Origin: a virus
Reading direction: 5' to 3' (one strand)
Virus record (IMG/VR): IMGVR_UViG_3300044911_000590
Span: 1 to 27,558 of that record
Length of the DNA stretch: 27,558 nucleotides
The number at the start of each line of letters is the position of its first letter. Positions within the stretch are counted from its first letter, which is position 1. A program made the position numbers and the translations under genes. The notes below the pieces were generated by a model that saw nothing but the letters and a program-made list of their open reading frames with translations, ran no database searches and was not told where the DNA came from. This document shows positions 7,058 through 12,605 of the stretch, one piece after another.

Positions 7058-7300
7058 ATGAATCCATTAGTTCACACAATGGAAGCACAGTTCCACGGCG
7101 CTGCCAACGCTAACATGTTGCGCCAGCTACATGCAGCAAAAGATTGGAATGCGTTACTTGAGTACAGCTTGCTACTGGCTGAGCAGGAGGCCAGCCAGCG
7201 CTCGCAAATTAAGTGGCTAGCTGCCGAGGCGATGCGCTCATGCAGCATCGAGCCTTGGCATTTGGCTGCGGCTCAGGAACTGCTTGGAGGCAGCCACTAG
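7058..7300 (+). CDS. Small helical protein, 80 aa, antisense to the surrounding cluster
   Basis: It is the only plus-strand gene inside a long minus-strand cluster. The core (MLRQLHAAKDWNALLEYS, EQEASQRSQIKWLAAEAM) resembles small cyanophage/cyanobacterial proteins I have seen but cannot name. ATG codons at 7055, 7058 and 7079 are possible starts; 7058 is the longest that does not overlap the sigma start codon. The 3' end overlaps the end of the dCTP deaminase gene by 63 nt on the other strand. With the sigma gene starting divergently at 7056, any promoters must lie inside coding sequence. Function unknown. Confidence 0.5.
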   Translation: MNPLVHTMEAQFHGAANANMLRQLHAAKDWNALLEYSLLLAEQEASQRSQIKWLAAEAMRSCSIEPWHLAAAQELLGGSH

Positions 7301-7792
7301 CTTGTCATTGTTGTAATGCCCAACCTGCGCATAGCTCAGCGCTGGCTGCTGGCTCATGCGAAAGAACACCATCTGACCAATCTTGAGCCCTGGGTAAATG
7401 GGCAGCGGCTGCAGCTGACGGGCGTTTTTCAGCTCTAGCGTTAGCGTGCTGCCATTCCAGCCGGGATCGGCATAGCCGGCGTGGAGGTTCTCATAGCCCT
7501 CCCTGGCGCGGCTTGACTTCAGGAAAAACAGGCCGGCGATATCTTCCGGCATGTAAAAGGTCTCGACCGTCTGGGCCAGCACAAACTGACCAGGCACCAA
7601 CTCGTATGGATGCTCCACGGTGTAACCGCTGATGTCAAGCGGAATCATCTGGTGCCCTTGGACCGATTCGAGCATGATCAGGTTGCCAAGCCGCAGGTCC
7701 AAGCTGGCAGGATTGATCAGCTCTGGGTCATGGCCCTGCACCATCCCCTGAGTGACGATCAGGTCTTCGATTTCGGTGTCAGATAGGATCAT
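7238..7792 (-). CDS. dcd: dCTP deaminase / dUTPase-like protein
   Basis: The 184-residue protein has the dUTPase/Dcd fold motifs: NPASLDLRLGN near the N-terminus, VLAQTVETFYMPEDIAG, LKSSRAREG with the phosphate-binding Ser/Arg, DPGWNGSTLTLELKN carrying the probable catalytic Glu120, and PGLKIGQMVFFRMS. It would make dUMP or dUTP from dCTP, or hydrolyse dUTP, to supply dTMP precursors and keep uracil out of phage DNA. The ATG start overlaps the upstream zinc-ribbon gene by 14 nt. Deaminase and dUTPase activity cannot be separated by eye. Confidence 0.88.
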   Translation of the reverse strand: MILSDTEIEDLIVTQGMVQGHDPELINPASLDLRLGNLIMLESVQGHQMIPLDISGYTVEHPYELVPGQFVLAQTVETFYMPEDIAGLFFLKSSRAREGYENLHAGYADPGWNGSTLTLELKNARQLQPLPIYPGLKIGQMVFFRMSQQPALSYAQVGHYNNDKLVAASKQFLSRSQMPRLDAA

Positions 7793-8012
7793 TGATGTCG
7801 ATAACGTGTTTACCAGTGCAGTGCTTAGATGCTGACCATTTCAGGTCATACTTTGAAATTTGAATTTCTGCCGGTTGCTTGGTGTACCAGCGGTGATTAC
7901 ACCCATCGCAGCGGCGACGCCTAACAATCGTACCGTCAGCCAATTGATTGGTCATAACGACATACGTCTGCTGGCATGAGCAGCTAGGGCATCGGACTTG
8001 AACTGCTGGCAC
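7779..8012 (-). CDS. NrdR-like zinc-ribbon protein, 77 aa
   Basis: Two cysteine knuckles, CPSCSC (residues 8-13) and RRRRCDGCNHRW (about 31-42), are separated by a strand pair with VVMTNQLADGTI. The pattern is that of the N-terminal zinc ribbon of NrdR and phage Ogr-like regulators. There is no ATP-cone domain, so it is not a full NrdR. A DNA-binding or regulatory role is plausible. GTG start inside the upstream gene (29-nt overlap), and a 14-nt overlap with dcd downstream, indicate translational coupling. Confidence 0.7.
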   Translation of the reverse strand: MPAVQVRCPSCSCQQTYVVMTNQLADGTIVRRRRCDGCNHRWYTKQPAEIQISKYDLKWSASKHCTGKHVIDINDPI

Positions 8013-8274
8013 GTCTAACTCGGCTCATAGCATCGGACCTGAATTGTTTGCATGTATCTTCTAAATCTTGGGCAAGGACGGCAGCCGAACGCAGCAGCGT
8101 TGTAAGCGTCACGGGCTTCATGTCACGATCCGTCGCATAGCGAATGGCGTGCCTGAAGCCTTGACTGATGTTGCCGCCGCCGAGTTTGCGGGCAGCTTCA
8201 ATCTCCTCGCGGCTCATGCGGATGTTCACCGTGTAGTTACGGCCGCGCTGCGTTGGTATGCGCGGGCTAGGCAT
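7984..8274 (-). CDS. Ribbon-helix-helix-like DNA-binding protein, 96 aa
   Basis: YTVNIRMSREEIEAARKLGG followed by NISQGFRHAIRYA has the strand-helix-helix layout of RHH (CopG/Arc) proteins. The C-terminal part (TTLLRSAAVLAQDLEDTCKQ) is helical. It is likely a small regulator acting as a dimer on DNA. It overlaps the genes on both sides (8 nt upstream, 29 nt downstream), so it belongs to the sigma/dcd operon. The RHH assignment rests on pattern only. Confidence 0.6.
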   Translation of the reverse strand: MPSPRIPTQRGRNYTVNIRMSREEIEAARKLGGGNISQGFRHAIRYATDRDMKPVTLTTLLRSAAVLAQDLEDTCKQFRSDAMSRVRRASSSSPMP

Positions 8275-8425
8275 TGCCCTCTAGTGCCTCCTCCATGTCG
8301 CGCTTTACCAAGTCAGCAATGCGCTGCTGGTACAGGCCGGTATAGGTTTCGCAGGTGCGGCCATAGTGGTGATACAACCACTCCAAGTAGTCCTGCCGTT
8401 GCTGGTCAGCTATTGGGTTGTTCAC
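8267..8425 (-). CDS. Small hypothetical protein, 52 aa
   Basis: GTG start. The product reads NNPIADQQRQDYLEWLYHHY, then GRTCETYTGLYQQRIADLV and a charged end. I remember short cyanophage proteins with the same DYLEWLY and TYTGL words, but no function. It overlaps the upstream 50-aa gene by 20 nt and the downstream RHH gene by 8 nt. The compact chain and the conserved-looking words support it as real. Confidence 0.6.
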   Translation of the reverse strand: MNNPIADQQRQDYLEWLYHHYGRTCETYTGLYQQRIADLVKRDMEEALEGNA

Positions 8426-8558
8426 TGATAAGCTCCATCAACTCAAGGACATGGGCCGCAAAGGCGGCATGGGTCATCACTGCATGGGTGCCAGGAGGGC
8501 GCCCGTAGGACGCCTCCCACCACTCCTTGAATGCAGCTTCAAGGCTAGTTTGGTTCAT
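8406..8558 (-). CDS. Small hypothetical protein, 50 aa
   Basis: ATG start overlapping the SSB stop by one base (TGATG). The product includes FKEWWEASYGRPPGTHAVM and FAAHVLELMELI, an aromatic, helical protein of a kind I recall from cyanophages (SYGRPPG...TH motif) without a known role. Neither membrane helix nor metal-binding cysteines. Co-transcribed with SSB by position. Confidence 0.6.
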   Translation of the reverse strand: MNQTSLEAAFKEWWEASYGRPPGTHAVMTHAAFAAHVLELMELISEQPNS

Positions 8559-8905
8559 CAGAATGCAGACTCCTCGCTAGCAGCAGCAGCACGCGGCAGG
8601 TATTCAAACCGGGTGACATTCAGCACATGCTTAGAGCGTTTAGCGCCGCTCTCCTTATCCTGCCAGTCCTGACGGCGAATGCCGCCGGTAACCATGATGC
8701 TGTCACCTTTTTTGCAGTTGTCGGCAATCATCTGACCGCCTTTACCCCAGACCTCTACGTCAATTGCATTGTTGATGTAGTTGCCGTCTTTATCTTTGCC
8801 TTCCTGAATGCCTGCACCAAAGTTGCAAACACAAGTACCGGAATCAAAAAACTTAATTTGCGGCTCGCTAATAATGCGCACGACGCCGGAAGCATACAAA
8901 CTCAT
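8558..8905 (-). CDS. ssb: Single-stranded DNA-binding protein
   Basis: The 115-residue OB-fold protein has typical SSB elements: GVVRIISEPQIKFFDSG, CNFGAGI, AIDVEVWGKGGQMIADNCKKGDS (the E-x-W-G-K word), IMVTGGIRRQDW and LNVTRFEYLP. The C-terminal tail is very short but ends EESAF, similar to the acidic tip through which bacterial SSBs bind partners. It would coat ssDNA for the adjacent Bet/exonuclease pair and the primase-helicase. Its start overlaps the HTH gene stop by 4 nt. Confidence 0.88.
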   Translation of the reverse strand: MSLYASGVVRIISEPQIKFFDSGTCVCNFGAGIQEGKDKDGNYINNAIDVEVWGKGGQMIADNCKKGDSIMVTGGIRRQDWQDKESGAKRSKHVLNVTRFEYLPRAAAASEESAF

Positions 8906-9108
8906 GGGTTGATTGGTGTAATGGAATGGGTTTCTTCAAAGGCCAGTACATCAGGCAGGTTGTACCTGACGCGGGACTGGCCGAGTGGACATCCTAGCCT
9001 CGGGACTGTGTAATAGCTAGGCCCTTGGCCGCGTAATCGTTGAGACTTAATGCTGGACGGCTTGAGGCCCCAACGCTCGGCTAGTTGCTCAGTTGTCAGA
9101 TAACTCAT
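8902..9108 (-). CDS. Excisionase-like helix-turn-helix protein, 68 aa
   Basis: [20 protein letters not shown] is a MerR/HTH_17-type helix-turn-helix. It is followed by a basic loop (QRLRGQGP) and a wing with [15 protein letters not shown], the layout of Xis/AlpA-like proteins. It could be the directionality factor for the integrase or a transcription regulator. The ATG at 9108 is chosen over an upstream TTG at 9120 because it gives the standard family N-terminus. It overlaps bet by 20 nt and ssb by 4 nt. Confidence 0.7.
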   Translation of the reverse strand: MSYLTTEQLAERWGLKPSSIKSQRLRGQGPSYYTVPRLGCPLGQSRVRYNLPDVLAFEETHSITPINP

Positions 9109-9835
9109 TCTCTTTTTCAAGCATTAGTTGCAAAAGTTGATCGTGCTGCTCTTGGCTGATCTCACCGGCTTCTAGCCGTGCCGCCATACGCGGTTGCAGG
9201 TCTTCTAGATCCTGCAGGGTTTTGGCCTTAGCGATGGCTGCCTTACCAGCGGTGAACGTCTTGCTGCTGTCTACCTTGGTGGTAGCAGGCAGCTTGACCT
9301 GCTCAGCTGGCGTGACCGTAACAGTCTCGGCTTGGTCCATTTCGTCGGTGCTGTACACACCAGACATGTCGGCAGGGAATGCCTTACGAAGCGCCAGCGC
9401 CTCGGAGCACTTGGCAATCATCGCGGCAGGCATCTTGGACCACAGCCCCTGACCGGCGTTGTAGTCAGCAAAGCGGGCAACACCAATAAAAGGATGCTGG
9501 CTGCCTTTGCGATGCACGATGGTCTTAGCTGCAGCGGGCGGCTTGCTGGAGAGCCATACATCGCGCCAGTCGCCATCTTCGCCGCACCAGTACGTCTCGC
9601 TGCCGTCCAGTTGTCCGGTGCGCTCGGCAATGGCACGCAGGCCATCAATGCCTGCTTGGATGGTCATTTTGCCGCCACGCTTGATGGCGTAGATCTGCTT
9701 GCTGAACGGGTCAAGGCCAGTGCGCTGGCACGCATAGGCAAACAGCCGTAGCTCATCATTGCTGCAACCTGGTGCAATGGTGCTGCTAATAAGCTGCGTT
9801 TGCTCTGGGGTCCAAAGGGTGATAGCGGTTGACAT
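9089..9835 (-). CDS. bet: RecT-family ssDNA annealing protein (phage Bet)
   Basis: The 248-residue protein carries the Bet/RecT signature: [51 protein letters not shown], then the conserved core [13 protein letters not shown] and [19 protein letters not shown]. The C-terminal third is helical and linker-like. It anneals complementary ssDNA during recombination, repair or concatemer formation. It follows the exonuclease gene directly (TGATG overlap) and precedes HTH and ssb, forming an exonuclease-annealase-SSB module. Confidence 0.92.
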   Translation of the reverse strand: MSTAITLWTPEQTQLISSTIAPGCSNDELRLFAYACQRTGLDPFSKQIYAIKRGGKMTIQAGIDGLRAIAERTGQLDGSETYWCGEDGDWRDVWLSSKPPAAAKTIVHRKGSQHPFIGVARFADYNAGQGLWSKMPAAMIAKCSEALALRKAFPADMSGVYSTDEMDQAETVTVTPAEQVKLPATTKVDSSKTFTAGKAAIAKAKTLQDLEDLQPRMAARLEAGEISQEQHDQLLQLMLEKENELSDN

Positions 9836-10629
9836 CAGAACTCGATGGGTGATTGCTGGTTGGCATTAAGTGCCCAGCCGGGCAGGCTGAGCGTTTGGAC
9901 TGAGGTGTCGCCGTAGCCGGGCCACATGTCAGCGGCCTTGCAGGTGGCGATCACGTCCAGTGCATTATCGCGCATGGTCCGCCCTAATGCCATAGCGGCA
10001 TGGTCCAGTTCGTAGACGGCGACCGCATACGGCGCAGTCTTTTCCACTGCGATAAACACAAACCGGCCAGCGCCGTGCAGGCCAGTCAGGTAATGCGCTG
10101 CTTGGACGTGGTAGGCGAAGGTCGCCACGCTACGGGCAAACGCTGCAGGGCTGGCGTCTTGGCATGTCTTCAGGTCAACGATGGTGCTGCCTTGATACCA
10201 GTCTGGGCGGCATTTGCAGCGCAGTCCTGTTGGCAGGTCATCCCACCAGAACGACTGCTCGGCCTTGCCATGAGCGAGCAGCGCTGATGCAGCAGGATGC
10301 CGTCGGACGCTATCGGCCATGCAGTTAGCGGTCAGCATGTCGCCGGCCGTTACGGCTTCGATGCCAGCAGTAGCCATCTGCTCAGCCTGTTCCTTGCCTG
10401 CTTTGGTGTTGCGTGGCCCGCAGACGCCATAGCGGGATGACAGCTCATCAGGCTCCAGCACGGCGCAATGCACCAAGCTGCCTAGCTTCATCGCTGCTGT
10501 CGGTTCAACCGGCAAGCGATGCGGGTCCAGATATCGCGCCCAATAGTGGTAAGGCGATTGCATTACCGCTTTGAGGTGACTGGCGCTGATGGCTGGGTCA
10601 GCGTGATAGTCGGCATTAGAGATGGTCAT
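9835..10629 (-). CDS. PD-(D/E)XK exonuclease, RecE/exonuclease VIII-like (DUF3799 type)
   Basis: The 264-residue protein begins with the family's [17 protein letters not shown] and [10 protein letters not shown], then has His54 in [12 protein letters not shown]. The nuclease core is CRPDWY (Asp143), IVDLKT (Asp152, Lys154) and [10 protein letters not shown] (Gln176, Tyr180). It should degrade one strand of linear duplex DNA to give the ssDNA substrate for Bet. It is linked by overlaps to a small gene upstream and bet downstream. Confidence 0.88.
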   Translation of the reverse strand: MTISNADYHADPAISASHLKAVMQSPYHYWARYLDPHRLPVEPTAAMKLGSLVHCAVLEPDELSSRYGVCGPRNTKAGKEQAEQMATAGIEAVTAGDMLTANCMADSVRRHPAASALLAHGKAEQSFWWDDLPTGLRCKCRPDWYQGSTIVDLKTCQDASPAAFARSVATFAYHVQAAHYLTGLHGAGRFVFIAVEKTAPYAVAVYELDHAAMALGRTMRDNALDVIATCKAADMWPGYGDTSVQTLSLPGWALNANQQSPIEF

Positions 10630-10826
10630 GCTTCCACCCCCTCGCGCAGTTTGCGGTGCAGCCGGCTGCTAGGGCCATAGGTTGCGTAGATCTCCGGGAA
10701 TGCAAGCAGCAGGCGCTCGCGGTTGATCGGGTCAGCCTTGAGGCCGGCTTCAGCCAAGGCGGTAAAGAAGTTACCGGCATACTGCGCTGCAGTGATGAAA
10801 GTCCAGTAGCGGTCTGAGTCGGTCAT
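10626..10826 (-). CDS. Small hypothetical protein, 66 aa
   Basis: ATGA overlap with the exonuclease gene. The sequence AAQYAGNFFTALAEAGLKAD followed by NRERLLLAFPEIYATYGPSS and a basic end resembles small cyanophage proteins preceding recombination genes, role unknown. It is amphipathic helical without cysteines or membrane segment. It may be an accessory of the exonuclease because of the fixed overlap. Confidence 0.65.
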   Translation of the reverse strand: MTDSDRYWTFITAAQYAGNFFTALAEAGLKADPINRERLLLAFPEIYATYGPSSRLHRKLREGVEA

Positions 10827-10850
10827 AGAATTAACGCGGTGTGTTGAGGT

Positions 10851-10873
10851 GGGGCGGTTGGTGTGGCCGCCCC
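10851..10873 (+). terminator. GC-rich hairpin with T-tract on the plus strand
   Basis: GGGGCGG (10851-10857) pairs with CCGCCCC (10867-10873) over a 9-nt loop, followed on the plus strand by GTTTTCTTT. It therefore looks like an intrinsic terminator for plus-strand (antisense) transcription. On the minus strand, where the genes are, the hairpin lies between two genes but has no T-tract, so it could be a processing or attenuation structure instead. Confidence 0.4.
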
Positions 10874-10880
10874 GTTTTCT

Positions 10881-11060
10881 TTACGCCAGTGCTAAGCGGA
10901 CGCGGTAGCGGCTGATGCGCATGTGGTCTGCAATGCGGCGCTGCGTCCAGCCGTAACCACGCAGTCGCTTGGCGCGTTGCTCAGTGGACTCGGTTGCCCA
11001 GAGCAGGATGACCAGCGGCAGCAGGAGCAGGGCAAGAATCAGGGTCAGTGTGGTTGTCAT
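10881..11060 (-). CDS. Membrane-anchored helix-turn-helix protein, 59 aa
   Basis: Residues about 4-22 are one strongly hydrophobic helix (LTLILALLLLPLVILLWA). Residues about 29-58 are a resolvase-type helix-turn-helix: RAKRLRGYGWTQRRIADHM, then ISRYRVRLALA. Positive residues follow the membrane segment, so the HTH should face the cytoplasm. I remember similar short proteins from cyanophages but no assigned function. It could tether phage DNA or a regulator to the membrane. ATTCCACCC lies 11 nt before the ATG, a word also found before the next two genes. Confidence 0.65.
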   Translation of the reverse strand: MTTTLTLILALLLLPLVILLWATESTEQRAKRLRGYGWTQRRIADHMRISRYRVRLALA

Positions 11061-11120
11061 TTGCTTAAAGCGGGTGGAATGGTGCCGGGATTGGGTGCGG
11101 CTCCCGGTTGGCCGCGTGGG

Positions 11121-11309
11121 TCAGGCAGACTGCAGTGCAGCCAGTGCATCGTCTTTCGTCATGTATCCAGAGCGATTGCCGTAGCGATCGCAGATTTGCC
11201 AGCCATTGTTACGAGAGTCCTCTAATGCTTTAAGGCTCCAATCCGACCGGGCGTAACCGCGCTGCCAGATTTCGGAATCTTTGTCGTAGCCGAATTGAAT
11301 TAAGTTCAT
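11121..11309 (-). CDS. Small hypothetical protein, 62 aa
   Basis: The ATG at 11309 is preferred over longer readings because the word ATTCCACCC directly precedes it and the upstream gene stops 16 nt before. The product (NLIQFGYDKDSEIWQRGYAR, NNGWQICDRYGNRSGYM) is a compact, aromatic, beta-rich protein ending TKDDALAALQSA. No motif recognised. The word ICDRYGNRSGYMT resembles a two-strand repeat found in small phage proteins. Confidence 0.55.
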   Translation of the reverse strand: MNLIQFGYDKDSEIWQRGYARSDWSLKALEDSRNNGWQICDRYGNRSGYMTKDDALAALQSA

Positions 11310-11325
11310 GGGTGGAATGATGGGC

Positions 11326-11526
11326 TCAGTCGAGCCCGTAGACCCGACATAGGCGGCTGAACTCCGCCATGTCGAATTGAGGATGCGACATCCAGCGGTC
11401 AAGGCTGGCGCTCCAGCGGTCCCATGCTTCCATGTCTGACCCGACCGATGCGATGCAGGCCGACTGGCAGCGCACAGCCATGTTGGTGGCGCTGGAGGGG
11501 AGCATGGCGAGAGGTGTGCGGGTCAT
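11326..11526 (-). CDS. Small hypothetical protein, 66 aa
   Basis: The ATG at 11526 is chosen because ATTCCACCC directly precedes it and a promoter-like pair lies 27-54 bp upstream. The product has an N-terminal part with two Cys (VRCQSACIASVG) and a helical end (WDRWSASLDRWMSHPQF, FSRLCRVYGLD). No known family. It is the first gene after the presumed promoter at 11580-11553. Confidence 0.5.
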   Translation of the reverse strand: MTRTPLAMLPSSATNMAVRCQSACIASVGSDMEAWDRWSASLDRWMSHPQFDMAEFSRLCRVYGLD

Positions 11527-11552
11527 GGGTGGAATCCGTTTGGGACCCCCAT

Positions 11553-11580
11553 ATCCTACACCATGTGCCGCCATGGTCAA
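11553..11580 (-). promoter_or_regulatory. Sigma70-like promoter upstream of the 11526 gene
   Basis: Read on the minus strand: TTGACC (11580-11575), 16-nt spacer, TAGGAT (11558-11553), then 26 nt to the ATG. The -35 box extends into TTGACCATGG, a word repeated in the promoter-like site at 11779 and nearly repeated at 21634. It would drive the minus-strand genes below 11526, possibly into the recombination module. Confidence 0.5.
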
Positions 11581-11640
11581 GCGTGGTGAGGGGAATGGAT
11601 GAGGTCAGGTAACGCCCGACCCCCGAGGCGACCGACCTGC

Positions 11641-11746
11641 GTCGTCGGCGGGACTATCTCCGGCCCCTGCATCCGGCTTATGGGTGGTGATCAGCCTTCG
11701 TCGCTGACGGGACTAACTCCGGGCCATGCATCCGGCTTGTGGCTGG
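11641..11746. repeat. Imperfect direct repeat, two 47-bp copies, period 59 bp
   Basis: Copies at 11641-11687 and 11700-11746 match at about 39 of 47 positions and share the exact 12-mer TGCATCCGGCTT. The second copy encodes the C-terminal end of the VRR-NUC protein; the first lies just beyond its stop in a spacer without a gene (11527-11677). Both lie between the two minus-strand promoter-like sites, so regulatory binding or an old duplication of the gene end are both possible. Confidence 0.6.
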
Positions 11747-12106
11747 AGGAATACTACCACCGTGGTCAACCATGGTCAACCGTTGGGCATCCTCAACGCT
11801 GCGTGCCACACCAGCGATACCGCCTGCTGCCTGCACCGCATCAAGCCACTGCTGCTGCTCTAGCCTGAGCCTGCCGGTTGGGGTCTTGACCTCGATGCTG
11901 GTGAACACGGCGATGCGCTGTCCGACCATCTCCTGAGTGACCGTGCGCGTTGTCCAGCCGATCAGGTCAGCACTGCCTTTGCACAGGCCGAACTGCACAG
12001 GGCGGCCATGCTGGTCGCGCAGGGTGCCGGTGTTATTGCGGAAGACCTTGGTATCACCGTGGCTGATGGCTAGCCGGATCTCCTGCTGGATGCGCTGCTC
12101 GCTCAC
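11678..12106 (-). CDS. VRR-NUC domain nuclease, 142 aa
   Basis: Residues 1-105 form a stand-alone VRR-NUC domain: KVFRNNTG, FGLCKGSADLIG (Asp47), FTSIEVKTPTG (Glu72, Lys74) and EQQQWLDAV. Proteins of this type are structure-specific (Holliday-junction or flap) nucleases found in many phages near helicases. Residues after about 108 (TMVDHGGSIPPATSRM and on) look unlike the domain and come from a repeated DNA element, so the original gene may have ended earlier. Its start overlaps the HNH gene by 53 nt. Confidence 0.85.
   Translation of the reverse strand: MSEQRIQQEIRLAISHGDTKVFRNNTGTLRDQHGRPVQFGLCKGSADLIGWTTRTVTQEMVGQRIAVFTSIEVKTPTGRLRLEQQQWLDAVQAAGGIAGVARSVEDAQRLTMVDHGGSIPPATSRMHGPELVPSATKADHHP
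11751..11779 (-). promoter_or_regulatory. Promoter-like site inside the end of the VRR-NUC gene
   Basis: Minus strand: TTGACC (11779-11774), 17-nt spacer, TAGTAT (11756-11751). A second TTGACCACGG overlaps within the spacer, so TTGACCAYGG occurs twice in tandem. It lies in coding sequence but points toward the spacer and the small genes at 11526 and 11309. Confidence 0.4.
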
Positions 12107-12605
12107 TGCTCATGCTTGCGATGGCCATGGGTAGATCATGCCTAAGCCAAACGTAAAACTCGTCCGCAGTCATGTCGCCCTTGAGCATATTGACAGATGA
12201 ATGGCACCAAACAAGGTTGTCTGGATGAAAAACCTTGGCAGGTCCAAATGCCGACGCTCTTGAAACTGGAAGCATGTGATCCAATCCAGCAGTGGCACCT
12301 ATTTCAATTTGCAGGCCAGTGTAAAAGCATTTGCCGGTCCATTTATTTTTGATGTCATCTCGCCACTGCTTGCGCACAGCGATACAAAATTGATCGACAT
12401 AGCATGATCCTCGCTTTGCGGTGCTTCCAGGCATTTTGCGCCTGCGATCAAACTTAAATGCTTCTTGAATGACTGAATCCATTTGACAATCAGCGCATTG
12501 CTTGCGCTGTACCAATGCTGGCCTTTTGTAGCATTTTGTGCACATGCCGAGTTGCTTGCAGTGATCTCGGCGTTTTTTTGAATACTCAGCTTGATTCCAA
12601 GTCAT
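12054..12605 (-). CDS. HNH endonuclease with N-terminal zinc knuckle, 183 aa
   Basis: The N-terminal region has two cysteine pairs (GMCTKCYKRP and KQCADC), likely one zinc ribbon. The nuclease region has GLDHMLPVSRA and the later HPDNLVWCHSSVNMLKGDMT, giving the His and Asn of an HNH active site; a basic linker (KFDRRRKMPGS) lies between. It overlaps the helicase by 4 nt (ATGA) and VRR-NUC by 53 nt, yet the family is typical of mobile or homing nucleases, and its DNA is AT-richer than its neighbours. It may be a free-standing homing endonuclease that settled into the operon. Confidence 0.78.
   Translation of the reverse strand: MTWNQAEYSKKRRDHCKQLGMCTKCYKRPALVQRKQCADCQMDSVIQEAFKFDRRRKMPGSTAKRGSCYVDQFCIAVRKQWRDDIKNKWTGKCFYTGLQIEIGATAGLDHMLPVSRASAFGPAKVFHPDNLVWCHSSVNMLKGDMTADEFYVWLRHDLPMAIASMSSERAAHPAGDPASHQPR

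Noticed and set aside
11740-11780. Degenerate tRNA 3' end (GGTAGTATTCC read as T-arm)
   Set aside because: The loop lacks TTCRANT and no acceptor or anticodon stem can be drawn; a -10 box explains TAGTAT better.
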